A DNA stretch of 14,068 nt from the NCBI GenBank assembly GCA_002887195.1, contig PJAB01001493.1, positions 1 through 14,068 of the forward strand. Reading direction: 5' to 3'. The position numbers were made by a program, and so were the translations under genes. Positions 1 through 8,023 of the stretch are shown in pieces. Source of the DNA: Chrysochromulina parva (lineage: Eukaryota; Haptophyta; Prymnesiales; Chrysochromulinaceae). Within the stretch, counting starts at the first letter, position 1; each line of letters begins with the position of its first letter. A model generated the notes under the pieces. The model worked only from the letters and a program-made list of their open reading frames with translations, was not told where the DNA came from and did not search any database.

Positions 1-381
1 GCTTCACCGTTGTCCATTCTTTCCCCACCCTCCCCCGCCCCGGGGGCCTTGGGACTCATTGATTTATGTAGGGCTGATTTCCAAAATTACCCTAATGAGT
101 GCGAGCGGACTACCTTAATTAACAGCGAAACAAGACACAGTGATGACCTGCAACCAAATCTCGGACACGCGCTGGGGAGCGTTAAGCGGGTAAAGGTTAG
201 AGCAACCGGTGATCCGTTTCATTCATTACGAATTCACACAACACGTAAGCAGCACCGCTGTGAAAACAATACAATACAATACAGCTGGCCAGGCCCCACA
301 TGAGACACATGAAGACGGAGAGCTGAGAAACAGCCATAAAAGAGAAATTCACAACACACCAACACGTACAGGACTCTCGAA

Positions 382-476
382 ATGAGACACATGCAGGCCA
401 CACAAACACGACGCGATTCACACTTCCCGTAGGCATACACACTTCAAAGCCCTGCACGGGGGGATACACACTTCAA
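382..476. repeat. Short direct repeats near the left end
   Basis: ATACACACTTCAA is found twice, at 435-447 and 464-476, with a related TTCACACTTC just upstream near 416-425. ATGAGACACATG at 382-393 repeats the same 12-mer at 300-311. These are simple local repeats without visible coding function. Confidence 0.45.
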
Positions 477-479
477 GGG

Positions 480-1000
480 GAGTTTACCTCTATAACATTA
501 ACTAGAACTTTAACATGCGCTCCCTTTCATGAACACGGACATGTTTAAGGTAATCAAGTATTACATGGACTTATGGACGTATATCACGTTAACCAGGGGT
601 TAACCACGAACTGAAACTGTGAACGATAGTAGGAACATGAAACTGTGAACATTTGAACACGCATCCAGCGGGAAGTAAGTTAGCCCTACGGGTTAATGTT
701 CATGAACTCGTGGTAAGTTAGCGAACATTAATAAACATTAACTAAATAACCCGATCTGCGAACATTATTCCAAGAACCGCACCCCATAGAGACTCCGTCG
801 CGACATGCCGCGAACCCTCAAAGTTATCTAATGAAGTACTGTATTTGCTCAACACGGACTTATTTCGTGTGACGTAATGCTCGAAACGGACATCAATTTC
901 AAGTTCAAGTTACTACATCGAAACAACGAGATAAACAAGAGACACGTCATCGACAGACAACCGAACACGGACTTAGCTCAAAACTGGCACCTCCAGCACG
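480..1000. repeat. Cluster of short direct and inverted repeats in AT-richer DNA
   Basis: Several short words recur. TGAAACTGTGAAC occurs at 612-624 and 638-650. GTAAGTTAGC occurs at 675-684 and 713-722. AACACGGACTTA occurs at 851-862 and 964-975, with the shorter AACACGGAC at 532-540. Inverted pairs include GTTAACC/GGTTAAC at 588-604 and GTTAATGTT (692-700) with AACATTAAC (734-742). The pattern resembles a decayed minisatellite or a remnant of a non-coding mobile element, but no boundaries, target-site duplications or coding capacity are visible. Confidence 0.4.
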
Positions 1001-1500
1001 CCGATGAAAAATTATTATAAAATTCGGTGAGCGTTGAGTAACGAAAAAAATGACCGAGACTGTCCGGACACCCAGACAGGAGCATCGATGGGCGTACGGT
1101 ACGACGGTAAAAAGAAAAAGTTGCCCCACTTCGCACTTGGCCGAGAATTCGGATTTCCGTTCGCGTTTTGGTTGGTATAGCGTATACGAAACGTCCGGTC
1201 GGTCGTTCAAAGTTCCGGACCCTCCGGAAAAAAGCAACCGCCGCCACCCTTAGTGCCCCGCCCGAGCCCCGACCAGCTCCGCTCCGCCCCACGCGCCGGG
1301 CGCCGCTCCGCGCGGACCCGCGCGCACACACACCTCTGTCCGCCGTCACGGCGGTCCCATGACGGGACTCGACTCAACGTGCCCCTCATTTTGCGCCTCG
1401 AACGCCGCGCGTGCCCTCATTCTACCCTCTTCGGTCGTACGCCGTGTGCAGTCACACAGCGAGGGAGCACTCCACGTCACCGCACCATCGAGCGGCATCC

Positions 1501-4500
1501 TCAATCGGCATCATCGATAGAAAAGTCCATGTCGCACACAACGACGTACTTCATGCGGATCTGCCTCGTGTCGTAGACGATGAACTCATTGTACAGCAGC
1601 TCCGAGCGCTTGCCCGCGCCGTTGGCTATGAGCTCGTCGAGCCGCCCGTTGAGCGCCGCATTGGGCACCCCCGGACCCAGTGGGATGGCGACACCGTCCG
1701 CCCAGACACGTTCGAACGAAGGATCGGGAGCCGTCTTTCCAAGCCCAAGCGTCGAGTGCTTCCCCTTCGCCTTTGAGCGCTCAGCTGCCTCATACTCGCT
1801 CGAGATCCTCTCGTACTGCTCGCCGAGCGCCACGTCACACAGGAGGAGCACCACCTTGGGGCTCTCCCGGGTGCCGGAGCAGTAATTGGCCGACTTGGAC
1901 ACCATATCCGCAAAATAGACCCCTTTGCCGAACATGTAGCCCGTCACCGGCGCCTCGGGCGGCGCGATGCGCAGGCCCTGCGAGAGGATGCCCACCCAAT
2001 TGGTCAGGCGCGAGCCGTGCCATAAGAGCTTGCGATTGCCGAGCTGCCTTTGATGCGTGCTCGCCTCGCCGTCGCGCTCCGCCTGCAGCACGGAGCTGAC
2101 CTTGAGCTTGTACTGCGTGTGCGTCGCCGCATGCGTGTTGCGCACGTACTGCTCGACCATGTGCACCTCCTCCGCCGACGCCGGCAGCAGCCCGCATTTG
2201 AGCTTCGCGTAGTGTTCATCGGCAGGGTGCTTCGCAGCGGCGCCGGCCGCGGCCGCAGGGAGCTCTCTGGAGAGCGATTGCGCCTGCGAGACCTGCAGCA
2301 GCGCCTCGATGGCCTCGATCTTCTCGATGAGCATTTGCTGCGTCGTGATCACGGGCGGCGTCTGCTTGCGTGCAAACTTGTGCGGGATCGCATTGTAGAA
2401 GCTCGTGGTCAGCGCGAGGAGCTTCTGAGCTTGCGCACCCGCGTCGGCGAGCGGCGTCTTGAGCGCTTCGGCGATGTGGCGCAGGTGCTCATACCCGAGC
2501 TGCGCCTGCCGATCTGAGATCGCACCAAGGGGCATCTTGTCGAGGTCGATGTTCATGGCCTCGAGCTGTGAAGCCATCATGCGCTCACTGAAGATGAGCT
2601 CCACAAAGGACTGCACCTCCCGCGAGAGAGTGCAAGAGGGCGCGGCCCGCGCGGCAGCCGCGCTCGCAGCCGCGCCACGGCCAGCCGCCGCCGTGCGATG
2701 CTCTGCGGTGACATCACGCCCGAGCTGGCCCGGGAGCAGCTGAACCTGATGAGGGAGGCAATCACACGATGAGGGAGGCAATCACACGATGAGGGAGGCA
2801 ATCACACGATGAGGGAGGCAATCACACGATGAGGGAGGCAATCACGCTGGCCCGGGAGCAGCTGCACCTGGTAGCCGCCGCGATGCTGGCACGGCGGCTC
2901 CGCCTCAAGAAAGGACACGCACGCGAGCCGCTTGAAGTACTCGTGGAACTCCTTGATGGCTCCCTCGAGATCACTCTCGTGGGCGTGCTTGAGCGACTGG
3001 TTGGTACGCCCGCCGTAACCGCCCTCGTTGCCACCTTCGGCGCCGCCCACCCGTCCCCACGATTTGAAGATGGTGAACCGCTCGCGCTTCTTGCCGCTGG
3101 CGAGCAACTGCATCTGCGGCCGTGAGAGTCCAAGTCGCGCACGCGGCAGGTCAGTTCAAGTTGAATGGCAAGCCGGAGTAGACGCCTCAGATCACGGGCT
3201 GCACGCTCAGAGGGTCTTGAAGGTTCGTCATCAGGCTCGCCGCGCCTTGTAGTACTTGTTGACACCCGTCCGCAGATCGGCATCGTTGAGCACCACGTTG
3301 TACGCCAGGTTATACTCGTCCACGTACACGCTCGCGTCGCCCATCGCCGCTTCAGGGTCGACTGTGAGCAACGCCGAGCCCGGCATGATGGTCGGCAGCT
3401 TCACGCGCGGCTTGGGCTGTGGTGCAGCGGCCTCTCGTGCGGCGGCCTCGCGAACTCCGCTGGCGACGCTCGGCAGCTTTGGCCCAAGCTCGCCGGCGAG
3501 TAGGTACGCCGCCATGTGCTTGCGCTGGCGCAGCAGAACTCCCGAAGGCCGCGGACCTGCCGGCCGCGACGCTGGCTTGGCTGGGGACGCGGTGGCGGCG
3601 ATGCCTTCGCCCTTGGGTGCGGCCGCAGAAGCGTTGCTCGGGAGTCGGCGCTTGCTGCCGCCGCTCGCACCGCCGTCGGCCACACCGCTCGCGCCCTCAC
3701 CGCTCGCGGCAACGATGCCTCCGGCGAGGCCCGTGCCGGTCTTGGCTCGCTTTGCAAGGCGACAGTCGACGAGGCGCTGCACGAGCGCCGCTTTGCGCCC
3801 GGAGACCTCGAGACCCTTGGCGCTCAGCATGGCGCGCAGCTCGGCCACCTTGAGGCTCGCGAGTGCCTTCTCCTCCTCCTCCTCCTGGTGCTGCTCCTCC
3901 TTGGCCTCGCGCTCGTCCTCGACGGCCTCCATAGGCTCCTCCTCGAGCGCGTCAACGTCGATGGCGTCGCCCGAGCTGCCTGCTCCTTTGTCCGCCGCGC
4001 CGCGCGCTCGCTTCGGGACCGGCACTGCCTCCTCTCCACCGATCTCGTCCTGTGCGCCCTCCTCGGGGAGCTCGCCTGCGAGGGCGAGCACGTAAGCTGC
4101 AGACACGATCGGCACGCCGCCCTCGAGTGCGGCGGAGTACTTGGCCGATCGCTTTCCCACGGGCTTTCGCACCTCCGCCTCAGAGGCGATCAGATGTGTG
4201 ATGATGGAGCCATCACCGATGGCGCCCTCTACCCACGTGCCGCCATGCGCGGTGACGATCTCCTTGAGCTCGGCGGCGGGCGGGCGTAGCGTACCGATGG
4301 ACGCGAAGCGCATCCCAAGCATCGTATCAGCCGTATCGACACCCTCTTCGTCCGCGGAGGGTTCGTCGTCGGTGGCCGCGGCGACGCCGGCACCGCCGGC
4401 ACCGCCGGCACCGCCGGCACCGCCTGCACCGCCGGCACCGCCGCCGGCACCGCCACCGCTGCCACCGCCGCCGCCACTACTGCCATTTCCGCCACCATTG

Positions 4501-5279
4501 CTATTTGCGCCTCCTCCGCCGCTGCCTAGCTGGCGCACGGGCGCGTCCATGGGGAGCTTCCAGCTCTTGAGAGCGCGTGTGAGCGCGGGAGTCATCTGCA
4601 GAGCGCGCGTGCGCTGCAGTACGGCCGGCTCGGCCTGCTTGTCGGTGGCGGCACTCCCAAAGAGCTCCTGACCGCCGAGCGGCGGCACGGTCGCGCGGTA
4701 CGCGCAGTGCGTCGAGCCGCTCACGTACCCGTAGCAGCGCACGAGGCTGCCCTCCATCTCGAGCGATTGGCCACCACACCACGGGCACGCAGGCAGCAGC
4801 CCACACACGAGGCCATCAACCAGCCCGTGCAGCATGCCAGCGGGCGTCGCCTTGTCTGAGCAGTAAACGCCATTGAGCTCGAGAACCTCCTTGAGCGCTG
4901 CCTTGGGAAACTTTTCGAGCACCGCCTTCACCTCCCACACCATCTCATTGAGCCGCTCGACGCGCTTCTGCTCCGTGCTAGGCGCTTTCGCTGAGAAGCC
5001 GGGCATGAAGCTGTCTGCGAGCGACAGCTGGTCCACCCACTTGAGGCGCTGTAAGCCCTTGAAGTCATGCACGCACCTTCCGAGGCGGAGGCCGCAGCGC
5101 TGGTGAAAATACTTGGTGTCGAAGCCATCGTGCCAGGGGGAGCGGACCTTTTCATGGATCCGCACCGTATCCTGGCCGATGACGCTACCGCACGCCTTGC
5201 AGGAAGCACGACCCGTAGGCGCGTAGTCACACGCAAGGCGGTCAGGGATGGCCGCGTCGCCGAGCTGACCATACGACAT
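1501..5279 (-). CDS. PARP1: PARP1-like poly(ADP-ribose) polymerase, three exons
   Basis: This gene encodes a nuclear poly(ADP-ribose) polymerase, which senses DNA breaks and transfers ADP-ribose from NAD+ to proteins. The inferred exons are 5279-3246, 3113-2868 and 2745-1501, giving about 1174 residues; the start is the first ATG of the open frame. Domains in order: one PARP zinc finger (C27, C30, H59, C62); PADR1/third zinc-binding domain (about 110-200, with C165, C168, C182, C192); a Gly/Ala linker (252-299); BRCT (about 318-405); an acidic stretch with a basic cluster near 422-426 that may be a nuclear localisation signal; SAP (about 474-508); WGR (from about 637, with SWGRVG in exon 2); helical regulatory subdomain (about 800-925); catalytic domain. 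The catalytic triad is visible as H1003 in WHGSR, Y1037 in GKGVYFADM and E1147 in YNEFIVYD. Human PARP1 is 1014 residues with two N-terminal fingers and no SAP domain, so this protein is longer, has one finger fewer and has an added SAP. The end of WGR is divergent. Splice sites are inferred, not observed. Confidence 0.93.
2746..2867 (-). other. Inferred PARP intron 2 (GT-AG, 122 bp, repeat-built)
   Basis: The donor is CAG|GTGCAG (GT at 2867-2866) and the acceptor is CATCAG|GTTCAG (AG at 2747-2746). The intron is 122 bp, not a multiple of three, and unspliced it carries a stop, so it must be removed to link exon 2 to the catalytic exon. It contains the whole 20-bp tandem array. The intron start and the first bases of the next exon are copies of the same 24-bp sequence. 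A longer intron using an earlier donor cannot be excluded, because the protein around this junction matches PARP1 poorly. Confidence 0.7.
2748..2845. repeat. 20-bp tandem repeat, 4.9 copies
   Basis: Five consecutive copies of GATGAGGGAGGCAATCACAC (plus strand) start at 2748, 2768, 2788, 2808 and 2828; the fifth lacks its last two bases. The complete copies are identical, which suggests recent expansion. A 20-bp period would shift the reading frame at each change in copy number, consistent with an intronic position. Confidence 0.97.
3114..3245 (-). other. Inferred PARP intron 1 (GC-AG, 132 bp)
   Basis: The first exon ends in the conserved WGR segment NKYYK, then runs into stop codons after ARRA. 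The next frame resumes with MQLLASG. Joining AAG (3248-3246) to ATG (3113-3111) recreates the family's NKYYK-MQLL run in phase 0. This requires a GC donor (3245-3244) and an AG acceptor (3115-3114). The nearest GT in the exon does not give a homologous continuation. Confidence 0.85.
4383..4526 (-). repeat. Gly/Ala-coding trinucleotide-rich repeat within PARP
   Basis: Residues 252-299 of the PARP-like protein are nearly all Gly, Ala, Ser and Asn and include a regular Gly-Gly-Ala run encoded by a 9-bp period (GCACCGCCG on the plus strand, about 4384-4445). It forms a flexible linker between the PADR1 and BRCT domains and is likely to vary in length between strains. Confidence 0.85.
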
Positions 5280-5893
5280 TCTGCCGACCTTGACGACCCC
5301 GACGAGAAAGCTATTCCTACATGTAGCTCGCGCCGTGTAAAGTCAAGTCAAGTCAAGCGCGAATCCAACTTTTACCGTTACTACGGTACTATAGGTGCCG
5401 CACTTGCCCATACCCTTCACCCATGGGCCCTATGAGCAGCCCGCTCGCCTCGGGTGAGCCGTCCGCTCGCCTCGAGCGAGCCCAGGATGGTCGAGCCGTA
5501 GCCGAGTGTGTCAGGGTGTGCCGATCGCCGAAAATCGCACGCCTCGTCACTCAATCGCACCTCGCGTACCAGGGGGCCGCCTCGTCGAGCTAAAGCCGAG
5601 TGCACTGTTAAAAGCCGTTTTCGCAATCCCGTGTTGATCGAAGACCTCGCTGTGGTCGGTCCGACGCGATTCCACCGCGCACCGGTCGTCCGGTCCCCGG
5701 GTCCCCTCAATTGCGACCTCCACCTCGCACCCCCCGTCGGTGTCGGCGGTTGAAGCATCGAGATGCGCGATGAACTCAAGGGTTTACTACCCGTGCGACG
5801 TCCCGGGTCATGATCATTCTCTCGACGACCCAGATCGCTATCAGTCGTACACACTGATCACTGTCTCGACTGTGACAGTAATACGTACTTGTA
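5280..5893. other. Intergenic region between PARP and the GT61-like gene
   Basis: About 0.6 kb with no convincing gene. It should contain the promoter of the PARP gene on its left side and the 3' end of the glycosyltransferase gene on its right. Visible structures are a pentanucleotide run (AGTCA, three copies and a partial, 5341-5357), a near-duplicated CCGCTCGCCTCG block at about 5440-5482, and a small inverted repeat ACTGTC/GACAGT at 5860-5879. I see no TATA box at a convincing distance from the PARP ATG. Confidence 0.5.
5341..5357. repeat. AGTCA pentanucleotide microsatellite
   Basis: Three perfect AGTCA units followed by AG, about 60 bp upstream of the PARP start codon. It probably lies in the 5' untranslated region or core promoter. 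No regulatory role can be assigned. Confidence 0.8.
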
Positions 5894-7291
5894 CTACGAT
5901 ATCGTTGTTACATTGATGTACGTTGTGTTATAGTTGTGTTGGTTCGCACGTAGTAAGTCTCGATCGTAGGTCTCTGGGCGGGCGGCTCGTCGAGTCCCAG
6001 TTTTCTTCTCCCAGACTTGAAGGCTTTTGCCTTGGCAAGCGAGTCTACACGTCTCGCCAATAGAATCCTTGCGCCCTCTGCCGACAGATTCCGTGCACAG
6101 GTGCGCAGCCGCAGTTTGTATGGCCTCGCGCGGTGTGATCTCCTTTGGAACCGCAAGAGCAAGGCTGAGCATGGTGTGCAAGGTCGACGGCAAGTGGACC
6201 TTGCGGAGACCAGGCGGCCCCCCAACCTTGGCATACCATCCCCCAGGCTTCCACCTCCTTGCCAGCCGTGTGGCTGCCGTGGTCACCATTAAGTGGGCTT
6301 TGCCAGAGTGTGCCACACAGGTAGCCACGACGCAGTAGTCAAACTTATGTGGCATGATCTCGACGACGACTCCCCCGGGAGGCATCCATACGTGACCACC
6401 GCCGAGGCCCGAGCCGTGGTACGAGATGAGCACGTCGGTCTCCAGGAGCAAGTCGACCTGCGCGAGCGGTGGCAAGCGCTCCAAGACCACCTGCTTGAGG
6501 ATCGCTCCTCGTCCTCGCGCCAAGCTCTTCAAATCAGCGACTACCTCCTCCACGTTCTCGATGCCTCGGACCGTCCCCTCAGGTGTCGACTCGGCGGTGG
6601 CGTTGCGATGTACAAACACGATCTGCAACAGCCTCTGGGTGCGAGGCCGGGCATAGCGACGTGCAGCGGCGACCATATGCAATGACGGAATGTGCTCACA
6701 CATGGCAGCAATCGAGCTGTTGTCCGCATGCTTGAACTCTTCAATGTTCTTAATATTGTCACCTCGCATGATCGTCATGTCAAACCGTGGATAAGGTTTT
6801 ACAAGCCAATGACTCGGCGTGCCACTGCAACGTGTGCCAATTTGAACAGGTAGATCGAAGAGGGCACGGTAGAAGTCCATATATCGTCTACTCCATGTGT
6901 TGAATATCTTTTGCTCGAATACCAACTGCAGATCTGGCCGGTAATGCCCTTGCGTGGATATCAGCTCGAACGTTGGCAGCAAGTGCCCGTGGATAAAATG
7001 CCAGAATGCTACTGAGCTGCTGAGCGTATGCCCTCCACGGACGCAAACCCCGCCCGGAAGCGTGTCTAGGAACGAGCGTTCGCATGAACAATGATGCAAC
7101 TCATCAGCTCTCGGAAGGGCTCTCGGTCTTGTACAAACCACGCGTTTCCCATCACAGTCAAATGTTCCACCACATCCATGGCGGATCCACAGTTGTCGTA
7201 CTCCGTCATCTCCGACGCGGCAACCAAAACTGCGTTGGAATACGCACGGAGTCGAGCTAGTCTGCTCCGCAACATCGCAGATGAGAGACAT
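5894..7291 (-). CDS. GT61-family (DUF563) glycosyltransferase-like protein
   Basis: A 465-residue open frame. The C-terminal half resembles the GT61/DUF563 glycosyltransferase domain, whose members transfer sugars such as xylose, arabinose or GlcNAc to glycoproteins or polysaccharides in the secretory pathway. The signature is at about residues 273-314: the LERLPPLAQVDLL stretch, then VLISYHGSGLGG, then WMPPGGVVVEIMP. An upstream HFIHGHLLPTFELI block (about 98-111) also fits the family. The first 75 residues form a cysteine-rich module with WIRHGCGGTFDC at about 35-46, which recalls small Cys-rich modules (DUF3011-like) but is only a weak match. I chose the ATG at 7291-7289; the frame runs five codons further upstream without another ATG and meets an in-frame stop at 7318-7316. 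No signal peptide or membrane anchor is visible, although GT61 enzymes normally have one, so a 5' exon may be missing. GC is visibly lower than in the neighbouring genes. The acceptor and donor sugars cannot be told. Confidence 0.72.
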   Translation of the reverse strand: MSLICDVAEQTSSTPCVFQRSFGCRVGDDGVRQLWIRHGCGGTFDCDGKRVVCTRPRALPRADELHHCSCERSFLDTLPGGVCVRGGHTLSSSVAFWHFIHGHLLPTFELISTQGHYRPDLQLVFEQKIFNTWSRRYMDFYRALFDLPVQIGTRCSGTPSHWLVKPYPRFDMTIMRGDNIKNIEEFKHADNSSIAAMCEHIPSLHMVAAARRYARPRTQRLLQIVFVHRNATAESTPEGTVRGIENVEEVVADLKSLARGRGAILKQVVLERLPPLAQVDLLLETDVLISYHGSGLGGGHVWMPPGGVVVEIMPHKFDYCVVATCVAHSGKAHLMVTTAATRLARRWKPGGWYAKVGGPPGLRKVHLPSTLHTMLSLALAVPKEITPREAIQTAAAHLCTESVGRGRKDSIGETCRLACQGKSLQVWEKKTGTRRAARPETYDRDLLRANQHNYNTTYINVTTIS

Positions 7292-8023
7292 CGAATTCTC
7301 GCTCACAAAACTAAATCATTTCCCGCCGTAACTTCGTTCGTACCGGTACGTTCGTTTCAGGGCCCTCTCGAACAGAAACACACCCACAAGCCCCGAAAAG
7401 GCGTGCAAGGTCGTCGCGCAACCCGTCGGCGCAGCCTGCCGGGAGCAGCTCACCATCAATCTTGTTACTATCTTGTTGATGAATGATGATCGTCGATCGG
7501 CTCGGTCTCCCAAGAGGGTGCTCGTGAGGTTGGACACGGATTCGTTGCGAGCGAGCGCGAGCCATCGGCGGCCGAGCACCTCGAGGTGCACCGCGGGCAA
7601 AGGGCTGTGCTTGAGCAGTCACTTGAGGTTGAGCAGCACCTCGACCACTTTTGCTGGACGTTGCTGGACGATGCGCATTGGTGTCCATACGATGCGGATA
7701 TCCGGCAGGAGGTATCTAGGGGTCGTCCACTCTTGGGATTCCGGTTTGGGGTGAGAGGGGGTCCTGTGATATTCTTCGCGATTACGCATTACCGGGATTA
7801 CAGAAGCACACTGACACTCTCGACCGTCTGAAACAATGCGACTCGACGGCACGAATGGGCCGGTGCGGCGTGCACGGTTGCTCGTTGCATGTGGGGGCCA
7901 CGTCATGCACCGATGCGCGATGACGTGTGGAGGTGACACAAGGAAGTAGGCGAAGGGGGCGCGTTCTCTCATCTAGTCTGACAGCAATGCCGATCAGCGG
8001 TGTACGATACGACTTCTGACTTC
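7292..8023. other. Intergenic region upstream of the GT61-like gene
   Basis: About 0.7 kb of moderate GC with only short, unconvincing frames. It should contain the 3' end of the fusion gene on its right side and the promoter, and possibly a 5' exon, of the glycosyltransferase on its left. Visible features are a 12-bp palindrome CGTACCGGTACG near 7338-7349, a short TGCTGGACG duplication near 7653-7671, and the inverted ACGT-core pair listed separately. Confidence 0.5.
7899..7927. promoter_or_regulatory. Inverted pair of ACGT-core motifs, possible bZIP-type site
   Basis: CACGTCAT at 7899-7906 and ATGACGTG at 7920-7927 form a perfect 8-bp inverted repeat around 13 bases. TGACGTG resembles the ACGT-core sites bound by eukaryotic bZIP factors. 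It lies about 610 bp upstream of the GT61-like ATG and about 100 bp beyond the stop codon of the fusion gene. Function is inferred from the motif only, and a chance occurrence is plausible. Confidence 0.2.

Larger units (their letters stand above)
1..1500. other. Intergenic region, lower GC, short dispersed repeats
   Basis: No reading frame here has recognisable protein features; the open frames are short, mutually overlapping and of odd composition. The left 1.0 kb is clearly less GC-rich than the coding DNA to the right. Positions 1230-1450 are GC-rich and lie just beyond the 3' end of the PARP gene, so they probably include its 3' untranslated region. A small perfect inverted repeat (TTCCGGA, 3-base loop, TCCGGAA) lies at 1213-1229. 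I saw no tRNA, no transposase and no clear promoter. Confidence 0.6.
2725..2870. repeat. 24-bp direct repeat flanking the tandem array
   Basis: Plus-strand copies at 2725-2748 and 2847-2870 match at 23 of 24 positions, starting CTGGCCCGGGAGCAGCTG and ending ACCTG. The offset between copies is 122 bp, the same as the inferred intron length. On the coding strand each copy begins CAGGT, giving the donor in one copy and the acceptor boundary in the other. Confidence 0.95.

Noticed and set aside
165..230. Possible tRNA (a GGTTAGAGCA-like D-arm word near 195)
   Set aside because: No matching T-arm, anticodon stem or acceptor pairing can be found around it.
1213..1229. Hairpin followed by A-run as a bacterial-type terminator
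   Set aside because: The context is eukaryotic, the stem is only 7 bp and on the PARP coding strand the T-run precedes the hairpin rather than following it.
978..1576. Several 60-123 codon frames on both strands near the PARP 3' end
   Set aside because: Short, overlapping, of biased composition and without motifs; most likely chance frames in GC-rich 3' flanking DNA.
3256..4289. Plus-strand frames of 279 and 257 codons opposite the PARP N-terminal exon
   Set aside because: Antisense shadows of a well-supported PARP exon with Ser/Arg/Leu runs and no recognisable domain.
5417..5854. 145-codon minus-strand frame between the PARP and GT61-like genes
   Set aside because: Arg/Ser/Gly-rich, no domain or signal, in intergenic DNA with simple duplications; not distinguishable from chance.
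7311..7688. Minus-strand frames just upstream of the GT61-like gene, considered as its missing 5' exon
   Set aside because: No signal peptide, membrane segment or family similarity is visible, and an in-frame stop at 7318-7316 separates the in-frame candidate; a splice could bypass it, but nothing supports one.
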